From the NCBI GenBank assembly GCA_903923905.1, contig CAIXZH010000115.1, positions 1 through 64,000 on the forward strand: a stretch of 64,000 nt of DNA. The letters run 5' to 3'. How positions within the stretch are numbered: position 1 is the stretch's first letter; every line of letters begins with the position of its first letter. The notes below the pieces were generated by a model. It was not told where the DNA came from. It saw nothing but the letters and a program-made list of their open reading frames with translations, and did no database searches. Below, one piece after another: positions 47,019 to 55,177 of this stretch. This stretch comes from an uncultured Bacteroidia bacterium. Lineage in GTDB: Bacteria > Bacteroidota > Bacteroidia > Bacteroidales > Prolixibacteraceae. The translations under genes were made by a program, and so were the position numbers.

Positions 47019-47364
47019 GGTTAATCCAATAATAGATGTTCAGGTAAATTTCAGCAATAAAACCTACCACGATCCTTTAATTCATAATGGTTAGATCTTA
47101 ATTCCTGAATTGTAAAAGTACGTTAAAAATAGTCTTAGACACTGACCTAAACCACCAGTAATTAAATATTCAAATAGTTTTAAAAATTATTTAAAGAAAA
47201 AGAAAATTATAAAAATAAATAAGTAATTCGAAATCAGCACTATATATTTTGTACTTTTGTTTTTTACTAATTATCAATAATTTCATTGATTTATTTCTCT
47301 TTCCCAGGTAACAACTTTGAAGTAATACCTATTAATAGACAATTTAATCTAAAGATTAACTGTG
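47019..47364. other. Divergent regulatory region between exporter and precursor
   Basis: About 345 bp, very AT-rich. It contains one TACTTTTG box on the plus strand (47252-47259) about 105 bp before the precursor ATG; no clear box was found for the exporter. No other peptide ORF was seen. Confidence 0.5.
47252..47259 (+). promoter_or_regulatory. -7 promoter box for the precursor peptide
   Basis: TACTTTTG fits TAnnTTTG. A transcript from here would have about 100 nt of 5' UTR. Confidence 0.4.
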
Positions 47365-47595
47365 ATGAAAACTAAAAATTCCTTATCCTCAAAAAAAACA
47401 GGCTTAGAAGGTCAGTTTAAAAGTTTGGACAATATCGAAATGAATAATCTAAGAGGTGGTGGTAGCCCCAAAGGTATTCCTCCGCTCCCTCCCTCAGGTG
47501 GTGAAGATTTTCCGATTCCAATGAGTGCTTCAAGTATAACTTTAGTAACGGTAAGTTATCAGCAATCAATTCCGGTTGTAACAACAGCTTCTTAA
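47365..47595 (+). CDS. Double-glycine-leader precursor peptide (candidate RiPP)
   Basis: The 76-residue peptide has a 32-residue leader ending LDNIEMNNLRGG, which fits the C39-peptidase leader pattern LSxxELxxIxGG position by position. The core (residues 33-76) has a Pro/Gly-rich start (GSPKGIPPLPPSGG), one acidic pair (Glu47-Asp48), then a Ser/Thr/Val-rich tail ending VVTTAS. Ser, Thr and the acidic residues could be joined by the ATP-grasp enzyme. It lacks the microviridin TxKxPSD motif. ATG 47365 is preferred over GTG 47362. It lies divergent to the exporter. Confidence 0.75.
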   Translation: MKTKNSLSSKKTGLEGQFKSLDNIEMNNLRGGGSPKGIPPLPPSGGEDFPIPMSASSITLVTVSYQQSIPVVTTAS

Positions 47596-47889
47596 TTTAG
47601 TCTATCTTTCTGGAATTTAGTTGCTTGTAAATATTTTTTAATATACAGGTTGTATTTCTTATAGAGGTACAGCCTTTTTTGCGGCCACACGATTTTTTCA
47701 GAATGTGCAAGGTTTCAATTGTATTATTTTTACTCTGTTTAGTTTTCATATTCGCCAATTGCCCAGTAAAACCAGGGATTAAATTTCAAATAATTAGAAA
47801 TCAGAAAATTTCTATCTCTATCAATCCTAAAATCGATCAACAAATTCTTATCTTGCCGGAGAATAATTGGGGCAAATTTATCTCCGGAC

Positions 47890-50679
47890 ATGAAGTATTT
47901 GAAACAAATTTTTATTATATTTTTCTGTTTTCTGAGTCTTAATTTGACTGCACAACATTCGGAAAAGGATAGTGTCAAAGCTGTTTTTACAGCATACGAT
48001 ACTTTTATAAAAGGAGGACGTCTTAAAGAAGCTGTAAAATGTTTGTCTGGCCTCTTAAGTTCTAACACCCAATTATCCCTAACAACAAAACTCGCAATAA
48101 ATAATAACCTGGGTATACAATACAAAAACCTAGGTCAATATGAGATGGCCCTAAGATATTATGACAAAGCCGAATCAATATACCTGAATAACAATTTCCC
48201 TGAGAATTCATTTTTAATCAGAATTTATGGCAATAAAGTGAATATCTACCTCATGCAGGGAGATTTTCACAAAGCGCTGGATTACTGTGAGAAAGCAATC
48301 CGAATTATTGCAGAAAGCAGTCAGGAAGAGGTATCCAAGCAACAGTCTATATCCTCTTTATATCTAAATACGGGAATTGCAAATTATCATTTAAACAATT
48401 TCAAAGAAGCTTTATGGGCATTTCAAAAAAGTACTTATTTAAAAAACAAATATAACTTACCCGGGAAGGATATTTTATATAAGCAACAGGCCATAACTTA
48501 CACAAAGATAGGGAACAAACTTCTGGCGGATAAATGTTTTAAACTCAGTATAAAGCAGTCGGAATCCGGTGATAGAAGTTCCTCAACTAGTCTGGCAAAT
48601 GTTTATCTTGAGTATAGCAACTTTCTAATGGCTGTCAATGAAAAGAATAAGGCATTCTCTGCGATTCAAAAAGCATTGAAAATCAACCTCAGCAGTTTTG
48701 GTGAAAAGAATCACTTTACCTCAAATTGTTATCAATTAATGGGCGACTACTTTTACTGGGTTATCAAGGATTATTCAAAAGCGCTAATCTATTATCAGAA
48801 AACCCTGGTATCAGGTTCAAAAGATTTTAATAATTTTGACATTAACACTAATCCATCACTGAAGGAAATTACGGTCAATCTTTGGCAGTTGAGGGTATTG
48901 CAGGCGAAGGCTGATGCCTTAGCACTGCTTGCGGATAAAGAACAGGATAAGGAAAAAAAAATCAACTTTCTGATCTTAAGTGTGAATACCAACAGCCTTG
49001 CCATAGAGATGACGAATCAAATCAGGGTGGATTATCAGGATGAAGAAACCAGATTGACTTTTAATGAAAAGCAAAAAAATGTTTTTACAGAGTCAATAGA
49101 AACAGCTTTAAAGCTCTATAATCTCACCAGCGAAAAGAAGTTTTTGCAACTTGCCTATCAAACTGTCCAACAATCGAAGGCTAATGAACTCAGGTACGAA
49201 ATTTCCAGGAACGAATCGTTTTCGAATAAGGAAATATCTGACTCTTTACGGTTTAAGGGGAAAGAAATCCAAAGTAATATATCAGCATACAATGCACTAA
49301 TCCGGAATGAATCTTCTATTTTAAAACCAGATACGGTCAAGCTTGCTTACTGGAAAGATCAGCTGTTCATTTTAAACAGGGCCCTGGAAAAGAACTTAGA
49401 GACTATTGATCGGGACAATCCACGATTTACAGATCAATTAAAGAGAGGGAAAATTGTTGAACTAAAAACGATACAGTCAAATTTGAAACCAGATGAAAGT
49501 TTAATTGAGTACCTCTACTCTGATGCGGAAGGACTTGGGGAAAGGAAGTTATATGAGTTTGTAGTTACACCAAAAGATCTATTTTGCCATACAGAATTAG
49601 TTGACAGCACTTTGTCTGCGAATTTAACCGGATTAAGAGCCCAATTAACTAATCAATTAACTGAAGAAAAGGGCATTACTAATTATAACAAAATGAATAA
49701 GCGGCTTTTTAGAGCCTATTCTGTATTAATTCAACCTCTGGAAAAATATATTCAAGGAAAACAACTGGTTATTATTCCGGATGAAGGTCTTTCTTATTTG
49801 CCTTTTGATACATTTTTAACATCATGGATGCCGAAAACTAAGATTAATTATGCCGAATTGGATTATTTAATTAAGAAGTATTCAATTTCATATGGATACT
49901 CAACCAATACTCTTTGGAAGAACAGTTCAAAACCTGAATTGTGGTCTAAAGTTATCGGATTTGCTCCAGATTATTCAGACAATACATCTGAGGATCGAAG
50001 ATCGTTTAAATCATTAAAAAATAATAACCGGGAAATTGAAAGTATTCTAAATAATTTCAACGGAATTAGCTTTAGTGATGGCCAGGCTACTCTTGCCAAC
50101 TTTACATCAAAGATGAACAGCGGCGCCATACTTCATCTTGCGATGCATTCGGATCTGGACACTGTCTATGCAGGTACCTCCAGTTTAATATTCAATACGG
50201 ACAATCGCCAACAAAAGAATTATCGTTTATATAATTATGAAATTGGACAAATGAATATTAAATCGCCCATGGTAGTATTAAGTGCATGTAATACAGGAAA
50301 CGGAAAGCTTTATAGCGGAGAAGGCTTGATGAGTCTTGCGCGAAGTTTCATTCTGGCAGGCGTTCCATCTGTTGTAGAAACGCTTTGGCCTGTTGAGGAC
50401 ATTGCCGGATCAAAAATTATGGGTGATTTTTACAAATATCTTTCAGATGGGAAGCCTAAAAATACGGCATTAAGATTGGCTAAGCTTGACTATATAAATA
50501 ATACTTCACCGTCATTTGTAAATCCAAGATATTGGGCAGCCTATACCCTTGTAGGTGATGTTACACCCATAAAAAAGAAATTGTGGAAAGAGCCGTGGAT
50601 TATTCTTTCCACGGCTCTTTTAAGTTTAATTCTTATTGCTTTCTTTGCTTATCGTTTAAGGTTCTTAAGGATTAACTGA
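47890..50679 (+). CDS. Secreted TPR-CHAT (caspase-like) protease
   Basis: The 929-residue protein has a signal peptide (residues 1-21), a TPR array to about residue 330 (for example NNLGIQYKNLGQYEMALRYY), a helical spacer, and a C-terminal CHAT domain (about residues 600-900). The caspase-type dyad is present: His753 in HLAMHSDLD and Cys800 in LSACNTGNG. A membrane helix near residues 902-922 and a basic tail follow, so the protease probably faces the periplasm. It lies downstream of the precursor gene and converges on the anti-sigma gene, overlapping it by 31 bp. Confidence 0.9.
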   Translation: MKYLKQIFIIFFCFLSLNLTAQHSEKDSVKAVFTAYDTFIKGGRLKEAVKCLSGLLSSNTQLSLTTKLAINNNLGIQYKNLGQYEMALRYYDKAESIYLNNNFPENSFLIRIYGNKVNIYLMQGDFHKALDYCEKAIRIIAESSQEEVSKQQSISSLYLNTGIANYHLNNFKEALWAFQKSTYLKNKYNLPGKDILYKQQAITYTKIGNKLLADKCFKLSIKQSESGDRSSSTSLANVYLEYSNFLMAVNEKNKAFSAIQKALKINLSSFGEKNHFTSNCYQLMGDYFYWVIKDYSKALIYYQKTLVSGSKDFNNFDINTNPSLKEITVNLWQLRVLQAKADALALLADKEQDKEKKINFLILSVNTNSLAIEMTNQIRVDYQDEETRLTFNEKQKNVFTESIETALKLYNLTSEKKFLQLAYQTVQQSKANELRYEISRNESFSNKEISDSLRFKGKEIQSNISAYNALIRNESSILKPDTVKLAYWKDQLFILNRALEKNLETIDRDNPRFTDQLKRGKIVELKTIQSNLKPDESLIEYLYSDAEGLGERKLYEFVVTPKDLFCHTELVDSTLSANLTGLRAQLTNQLTEEKGITNYNKMNKRLFRAYSVLIQPLEKYIQGKQLVIIPDEGLSYLPFDTFLTSWMPKTKINYAELDYLIKKYSISYGYSTNTLWKNSSKPELWSKVIGFAPDYSDNTSEDRRSFKSLKNNNREIESILNNFNGISFSDGQATLANFTSKMNSGAILHLAMHSDLDTVYAGTSSLIFNTDNRQQKNYRLYNYEIGQMNIKSPMVVLSACNTGNGKLYSGEGLMSLARSFILAGVPSVVETLWPVEDIAGSKIMGDFYKYLSDGKPKNTALRLAKLDYINNTSPSFVNPRYWAAYTLVGDVTPIKKKLWKEPWIILSTALLSLILIAFFAYRLRFLRIN
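50587..50620. terminator. Strong hairpin inside the CHAT gene 3' end
   Basis: A perfect 13-bp stem (50587-50599 with 50608-50620, 8-base loop) lies within the codons for the C-terminal membrane helix. Its T-runs suit termination in both directions, so it may end the convergent sigma/anti-sigma transcript inside the CHAT gene. Confidence 0.65.
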
Positions 50680-51665
50680 GCTTTCCCTTTATAAAAACCT
50701 TCGGTCTCAGATAGGGTCGCCAATAATGTACGGGCTTTAACCAGATCACCGGTTTTTATATAACACAATCCCAAATACCATTGAGCCTCCGGAACAAACT
50801 GATCTTCATGAGAAATCAGATCACTAAATGTTTTGATTGCTGCAGAGAAATTATTTTGTCCCATCTGGTTAAGACCAGAAAACAGAAGTAATTCAGGCAT
50901 ATTTTTATTCATCTTTCGCAAATTATCAAAAGCAAGTTCGGCCTTATCATATTCCTTAGATAAATAATAACTAACTCCCTCTTGTAATTTACTTGTAACA
51001 ACATCCTGAGTACTTCCTCTCAACTGATAGGAGTTTGCTTCGAGAGGCTGGTAATTATTTTTATAAACAGAATCTCCGGAATAGGTTGGAATAAGCGCTT
51101 TAAAAAGCAATAACGAAAGGATAAATACTGCTGCAACAGCCTGGAATACAACTTTCCTGGTGATACTGTGGCTATTATTAGGCATTTGAATGACTTTTTG
51201 GTTGAAAATTTCAGACTTTCCGATATAATCAACAATTTGCCGGGCGGCTATATCACGGTGCAGAAGTGGTTTGCGTTTTTCAAAATCGATAACCCATTCC
51301 TCTGATATATCATCAATTCCTGACAAAACCATTTCGACTTCAGCTTTTGCAATTATTTTCCGGATTTCAACTTCGGTTTCAACCTGGAAGGTTTCACTAA
51401 CCTTTTTACTATTCAGAATTCCTCCCTTTCTTAAATAATTATCAATATCCTTTTGGGCTAGAATTTCAGCTTTGATCAGATCAGAATCACTTTCAATACT
51501 TTCCAGAAATAGGTTCTTTTTCATGACTTTATCAAGTTTCTCCTGAAACGAAAATTCCTTTCTCAAATCTATATTGAAAAGAAAATCACGATTAAACTTC
51601 TCTCGCTCACTTATAGTCATTTCACCTGATTGGTACTGGAGTATCAAATCATTATAATTATTCAT
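50649..51665 (-). CDS. Anti-sigma-like membrane protein with periplasmic TPR
   Basis: The 338-residue protein has a soluble N-terminal part (MNNYNDLILQYQSGEMT, reminiscent of Bacteroidota anti-sigma proteins), one membrane helix (about residues 168-190, VFQAVAAVFILSLLLFKALI), then a periplasmic TPR domain (residues about 225-338). Its start overlaps the ECF sigma gene by 8 bp, so the pair is co-translated. The domain plan fits a sigma antagonist with an outside sensor; direct sigma binding is inferred. Confidence 0.75.
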   Translation of the reverse strand: MNNYNDLILQYQSGEMTISEREKFNRDFLFNIDLRKEFSFQEKLDKVMKKNLFLESIESDSDLIKAEILAQKDIDNYLRKGGILNSKKVSETFQVETEVEIRKIIAKAEVEMVLSGIDDISEEWVIDFEKRKPLLHRDIAARQIVDYIGKSEIFNQKVIQMPNNSHSITRKVVFQAVAAVFILSLLLFKALIPTYSGDSVYKNNYQPLEANSYQLRGSTQDVVTSKLQEGVSYYLSKEYDKAELAFDNLRKMNKNMPELLLFSGLNQMGQNNFSAAIKTFSDLISHEDQFVPEAQWYLGLCYIKTGDLVKARTLLATLSETEGFYKGKAQLILKNLKR

Positions 51666-52260
51666 AATATCTATTAATTGGTTGTTTAATATTTAGGTTT
51701 CTTTCCAATTCTTTATAATCTGTATGACTAATAATTCGATTTTTTAATTCTTTCATACTTTCACTTTTCTTTTTACGGACATACCCATATGTGTATCCTA
51801 ATTTCCTGGCAATTTCAGCAGGCGAGATCTCCATCCAATACATTTTAAGGATTTTCTGCGAGACTTCGTCCATTGAATCAAAACACTGCTTAAAAATATT
51901 CTCATAAAAACCGGTATCAACAGATTCAGTAAAATCATTTTCATTGTGACCAGTTGAACGACGTAGTTCATAATTTTTAGCAGCTTTTTGTTTGTCAAGC
52001 GCCATTAGCCATAAATTCTTGCATATGGCAAACAAATAGGTAGATAATGTTCCTTGAAGAACTAAATCATTATTGTAAATTTTTTCAATAATAATAAATA
52101 AAGCATCCTGAAAAATATCTTTCGCATCTTCCTCGTTACCATTATTTTTAGATATAAAATACCTAATCACGGGGAGAAAATCCCTGACCAGAAATTTTAC
52201 CGCAAATGATTCACCGGATTTTATACCTTGAATAATTTCCTGATCGGTATACTTTTTCAT
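51658..52260 (-). CDS. ECF-type RNA polymerase sigma factor
   Basis: The 200-residue protein has sigma region 2 (NEEDAKDIFQDALFIIIEKI, then LSTYLFAICKNLWL) and region 4 (MYWMEISPAEIARKLGYTYG, then VRKKKSESMKELK). Regions 1.1 and 3 are absent, as in ECF sigmas. The longest frame starts with two TTG codons; ATG 52260 is used. It is the first gene of the sigma/anti-sigma pair, whose targets may include the neighbouring RiPP locus (not shown by sequence). Confidence 0.92.
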   Translation of the reverse strand: MKKYTDQEIIQGIKSGESFAVKFLVRDFLPVIRYFISKNNGNEEDAKDIFQDALFIIIEKIYNNDLVLQGTLSTYLFAICKNLWLMALDKQKAAKNYELRRSTGHNENDFTESVDTGFYENIFKQCFDSMDEVSQKILKMYWMEISPAEIARKLGYTYGYVRKKKSESMKELKNRIISHTDYKELERNLNIKQPINRYYE

Positions 52261-52755
52261 TTTCAACAAAATATTCAGAGTTTTTGCTATATTGTAATTC
52301 GTGCTTAGAAAACACGGAAATACATATCATCTTTTAAGTAAAAAATATTTACGTAACATTAAAAGATATACTGTATTAATTTTGCTGTAAATATATGCAA
52401 AACTTTAAAATCTGTCTACAAATTTACTACAAGATAATCCTATATTATGATTATTCCTGGCAAAATTGATTTTAAAATAAGGCGATCAGGCAGAATTAAA
52501 AATTCAATCCATTAATCAAAGAACGAAAATAAAAAAAAACAGACATGGCATTGTTATAATCATGGTACTAATTATTACCGGATTATAATTCCTTATCGAT
52601 TAGTTTTCATCTTTATGCATCTTAGTTAATTTTGCTTCAAAATTGTTACCTGTTTTTAGCATTTATTTTTCATAAAAATAGGTTCCAATAAAATTTGATA
52701 AATTTTTGCTTGTATGAATTTTTTTGTTTTTCTTTGTGCAAGAAAATTTTTAAAG
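52261..52755. other. AT-rich upstream region of sigma factor and trp operon
   Basis: About 495 bp with few G/C. It should hold the divergent promoters of the sigma gene and trp operon; no clean TAnnTTTG box was found on either strand. No gene or RNA is recognised. Confidence 0.4.
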
Positions 52756-52809
52756 ATGCATACATTTAAATCAATATGGCTTTGGTGGGGCAACACATTC
52801 CTCTGTTAG
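52756..52809 (+). CDS. trpL: trp leader peptide 1
   Basis: A 17-codon ORF reads MHTFKSIWLWWGNTFLC. Three Trp codons (TGG CTT TGG TGG) lie inside the first arm of the attenuator. Ribosome stalling here when Trp-tRNA is scarce would free the antiterminator. Confidence 0.85.
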   Translation: MHTFKSIWLWWGNTFLC

Positions 52810-52882
52810 AGGTGAAGCCATATTGTATTTTTTAAAATATATCCGGCTTACCTTGTACAGGTGAGCCGGATTTTTTATTTTT
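52772..52882 (+). promoter_or_regulatory. Transcription attenuator 1 of the trp operon
   Basis: Four competing segments can be traced. Arm 1 (52772-52782, over the Trp codons) pairs perfectly over 11 bp with arm 2 (52815-52825). Arm 2, extended left to 52810-52819 (AGGTGAAGCC), can instead pair with arm 3 (52845-52853, GGCTTACCT). Arms 3 and 4 (52841-52853 with 52859-52871) form the terminator, followed by TTTTTT at 52871-52876. Confidence 0.85.
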
Positions 52883-52921
52883 AAGCTGTACTTCTTGAAA
52901 TAATTCAATTAACAAAAAAAG

Positions 52922-52984
52922 ATGAAGCAAAATTCTCAAAATATTCTGGTCTGGCGTTGGCAGGAATACTATTTACAAACGTGA
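52922..52984 (+). CDS. trp leader peptide 2
   Basis: A 20-codon ORF reads MKQNSQNILVWRWQEYYLQT, with a Trp-Arg-Trp group (TGG CGT TGG). It begins 40 bp after the T-run of attenuator 1 and sits ahead of a second terminator. Confidence 0.8.
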   Translation: MKQNSQNILVWRWQEYYLQT

Positions 52985-53054
52985 ATGAATAACCTGGATA
53001 ATGCCTTGTGCAAGAAAAACGGTTTATCGGATCACGATAAACCGTTTTTCTATT
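52953..53054 (+). promoter_or_regulatory. Transcription attenuator 2 of the trp operon
   Basis: Arm 1 (52953-52964, over the Trp codons) can pair with arm 2 (52993-53005, CCTGGATAATGCC). Part of arm 2 (GATAATGCC) can instead pair with GGTTTATC (53021-53028). The terminator is a perfect 16-bp stem (53014-53029 with 53035-53050, 5-base loop), with a T-run in the 3' arm, 30 bp before trpE. Confidence 0.8.
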
Positions 53055-53080
53055 TTCAAAATTTTAATTAATAAAGAACT

Positions 53081-54490
53081 ATGAAAACATACAAATTTAA
53101 AACCAGTGTCAGAGAGATCCTGGCCGATACCGTAACCCCAGTAAGTGTTTATCTCAAAATGAGAGATATTTTTCCAAATGCGTTGTTGCTTGAGAGTTCC
53201 GATCATCACAGCCTTGAAAACAGTTATTCATTTATCTGTTTAAAACCAGAGGCATCTATTGAGGTTGCGCAATTCAACACAATCCGAAAATATCCTGATG
53301 GTAAAACAGAGAATGGAAGAATTACCAGGTCAGGGCAGTTAGCAGAAGAAATGGAAGCATTTTTTAACTGTTTTAATTCAGAGCATAATTTGTCCGGACT
53401 CCCGGCAAATGGTTTTTTTGGATATGTTAGCTATGACGGTGTTCAATACTTTGAAACGATCAAATTTAATCATCCGGTGAATTCTGCTTACGAAATTCCG
53501 GAGGTTCACTACTCTTTTTACCATTATATCATTGCAATAAATCACTATCAGAATCGCATTCAATTGATTGAAAATCTTTTCGAGGGAGAAACCTCTTCTT
53601 TGAATGTCATTGAAGATTTACTGACCAGTCGCAATTTCGCAACATTCTCTTTTGAACCTGTTAATGGCGAAAGCTCAAATATTACTGATGAGGATTATAA
53701 AGCGATGGTCACTAAAGGTAAGGAGCACTGTTTCAGGGGTGACGTCTTTCAGATAGTTTTATCAAGACAATTCTCGCAACAATTTCTTGGCGACGATTTT
53801 AATGTTTACCGTGCCCTTCGCTCCATTAACCCTTCGCCATACCTATTTTATTTCGATTATGGGAATTACAAAATATTTGGTTCCTCCCCGGAAGCCCAAC
53901 TTCAGATCAATCATCGAAAAGTTTCGATCAATCCCATTGCCGGGACATTTCGAAGAACCGGGAATGACGAACAGGATCGCATGTTGGCCGAAAAGCTTTC
54001 GAAAGACCCTAAAGAGAATGCAGAACATGTCATGTTGGTCGATCTTGCCCGTAATGATCTGAGTCGCAATGCGACAGATGTTAAGGTGGAACTTTTCCGT
54101 GAAGTTCAGTTCTATTCGCACGTTATCCATTTGGTTTCGAAAGTTACCGGTAAACTCCCTGAAGGAGCTAATCCGGTGCGTGTGATGGGTGACTCATTCC
54201 CCGCAGGGACACTTTCGGGAGCGCCAAAGTTTAAGGCGATGGAACTGATAGATAAATATGAAAATCAGAACAGAGGATTTTATGGCGGATGTATCGGGTT
54301 TATAGGGTTTGACAATGGGTTCAACCATGCAATCATGATTCGTTCGTTCCTGTGTAAAAACAATACCCTTTTTTATCAGGCAGGGGCTGGAATAGTTGCT
54401 GCATCAGACGAAGAGAGCGAATTGCAGGAAGTTGTCAATAAACTCGCAGCTCTCAAGCAGGCGATAGTAATGGCAAAGGAAATTAAGTAA
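53081..54490 (+). CDS. trpE: Anthranilate synthase component I
   Basis: The 469-residue enzyme converts chorismate to anthranilate with ammonia from TrpG. LLESSDHH near residues 36-43 is the Trp feedback site. The chorismate-binding core is clear: FQIVLSRQF, PSPYLFYFDYG, GSSPEAQL, PIAGTFRRT, DLARNDL and GDSFPAGTLSGAPK. It heads a seven-gene operon, 30 bp behind the second attenuator. Confidence 0.96.
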   Translation: MKTYKFKTSVREILADTVTPVSVYLKMRDIFPNALLLESSDHHSLENSYSFICLKPEASIEVAQFNTIRKYPDGKTENGRITRSGQLAEEMEAFFNCFNSEHNLSGLPANGFFGYVSYDGVQYFETIKFNHPVNSAYEIPEVHYSFYHYIIAINHYQNRIQLIENLFEGETSSLNVIEDLLTSRNFATFSFEPVNGESSNITDEDYKAMVTKGKEHCFRGDVFQIVLSRQFSQQFLGDDFNVYRALRSINPSPYLFYFDYGNYKIFGSSPEAQLQINHRKVSINPIAGTFRRTGNDEQDRMLAEKLSKDPKENAEHVMLVDLARNDLSRNATDVKVELFREVQFYSHVIHLVSKVTGKLPEGANPVRVMGDSFPAGTLSGAPKFKAMELIDKYENQNRGFYGGCIGFIGFDNGFNHAIMIRSFLCKNNTLFYQAGAGIVAASDEESELQEVVNKLAALKQAIVMAKEIK

Positions 54491-54533
54491 TGGACTAGTC
54501 CGATTAAAATTAAACAAATTAAAATCACTGGAA

Positions 54534-55100
54534 ATGAAAATATTAGTTATAGATAATTACGATTCATTCACCTACAACCTTGTTCACGCTTTAAGAAAAT
54601 TTGATGGGGTAACAGTAGAAGTCCGACGGAATGATGAATTGGCTAAAGATGAACCGGCGATTTATGATAAAATCGTATTTTCCCCCGGACCGGGTCTGCC
54701 GGAAGAGGCCGGTTCAATGCTAGCTGTAATTCGTGAATATGCCGGGAAAAAACCAATGCTAGGCGTTTGCTTAGGACATCAGGCAATTGGAGAAACTTTT
54801 GGCGGAACTTTGCAAAACATGAATGATGTCCTTCATGGCATTGCTACCCCCATAACCGTTGTTGCCAAGTCCTACCTTTTTGATCATATTCCTGAAACCT
54901 TTGATGCCGGAAGATACCATTCCTGGATCGTTGAAAAAGAATCGCTTCCTGAAGTCCTAGAGGTCACCAGTATAGATCAGGAAGGTAGAATCATGTCACT
55001 TCAACACAAAATATTCGATATACAGGGTGTTCAATTTCATCCTGAATCAATTTTAACACCTATTGGCGAAAAGATCCTTGAAAACTGGGTAAGGCATTAG
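54534..55100 (+). CDS. trpG: Anthranilate synthase component II, glutamine amidotransferase
   Basis: The 188-residue class I amidotransferase has VIDNYDSFTYNLV at the start, the catalytic Cys in GVCLGHQAIGE, and His-x-Glu in GVQFHPESILT. It gives ammonia to TrpE. A PabA role (folate) in addition is possible, as in other bacteria with a single enzyme. It lies 43 bp after trpE. Confidence 0.95.
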   Translation: MKILVIDNYDSFTYNLVHALRKFDGVTVEVRRNDELAKDEPAIYDKIVFSPGPGLPEEAGSMLAVIREYAGKKPMLGVCLGHQAIGETFGGTLQNMNDVLHGIATPITVVAKSYLFDHIPETFDAGRYHSWIVEKESLPEVLEVTSIDQEGRIMSLQHKIFDIQGVQFHPESILTPIGEKILENWVRH

Positions 55101-55177
55101 ATTAATGAAGAAATGAAAGAATGAAGAATTAATGATTAGTTTAAAAATAGATTGCATCAACCTTCAATTTTATAAAT

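Noticed and set aside
42413-47595. A grasp-with-spasm or microviridin locus
   Set aside because: No radical-SAM/SPASM gene is present and the core lacks the microviridin motif, so neither name fits.
47703-47942. A small lipoprotein-like ORF (signal-like start, then Asn-Cys) between the precursor and the CHAT gene
   Set aside because: It overlaps the CHAT start by 53 bp and has no recognised motif or ribosome-binding site; more likely chance in AT-rich DNA.
47739-48125. 128-residue antisense ORF over the start of the CHAT gene
   Set aside because: It overlaps the CHAT signal-peptide region on the other strand and has no protein-like motif.
47890-50679. A CRISPR-linked (type III-E) Csx29 protein
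   Set aside because: No repeat array or effector gene is near, and the protein has a signal peptide and a membrane anchor, unlike cytoplasmic Csx29.
55101-55141. Purine-rich repeat between trpG and trpD
   Set aside because: Imperfect GAA/ATGAA runs; low-complexity text without a defined unit or structure.
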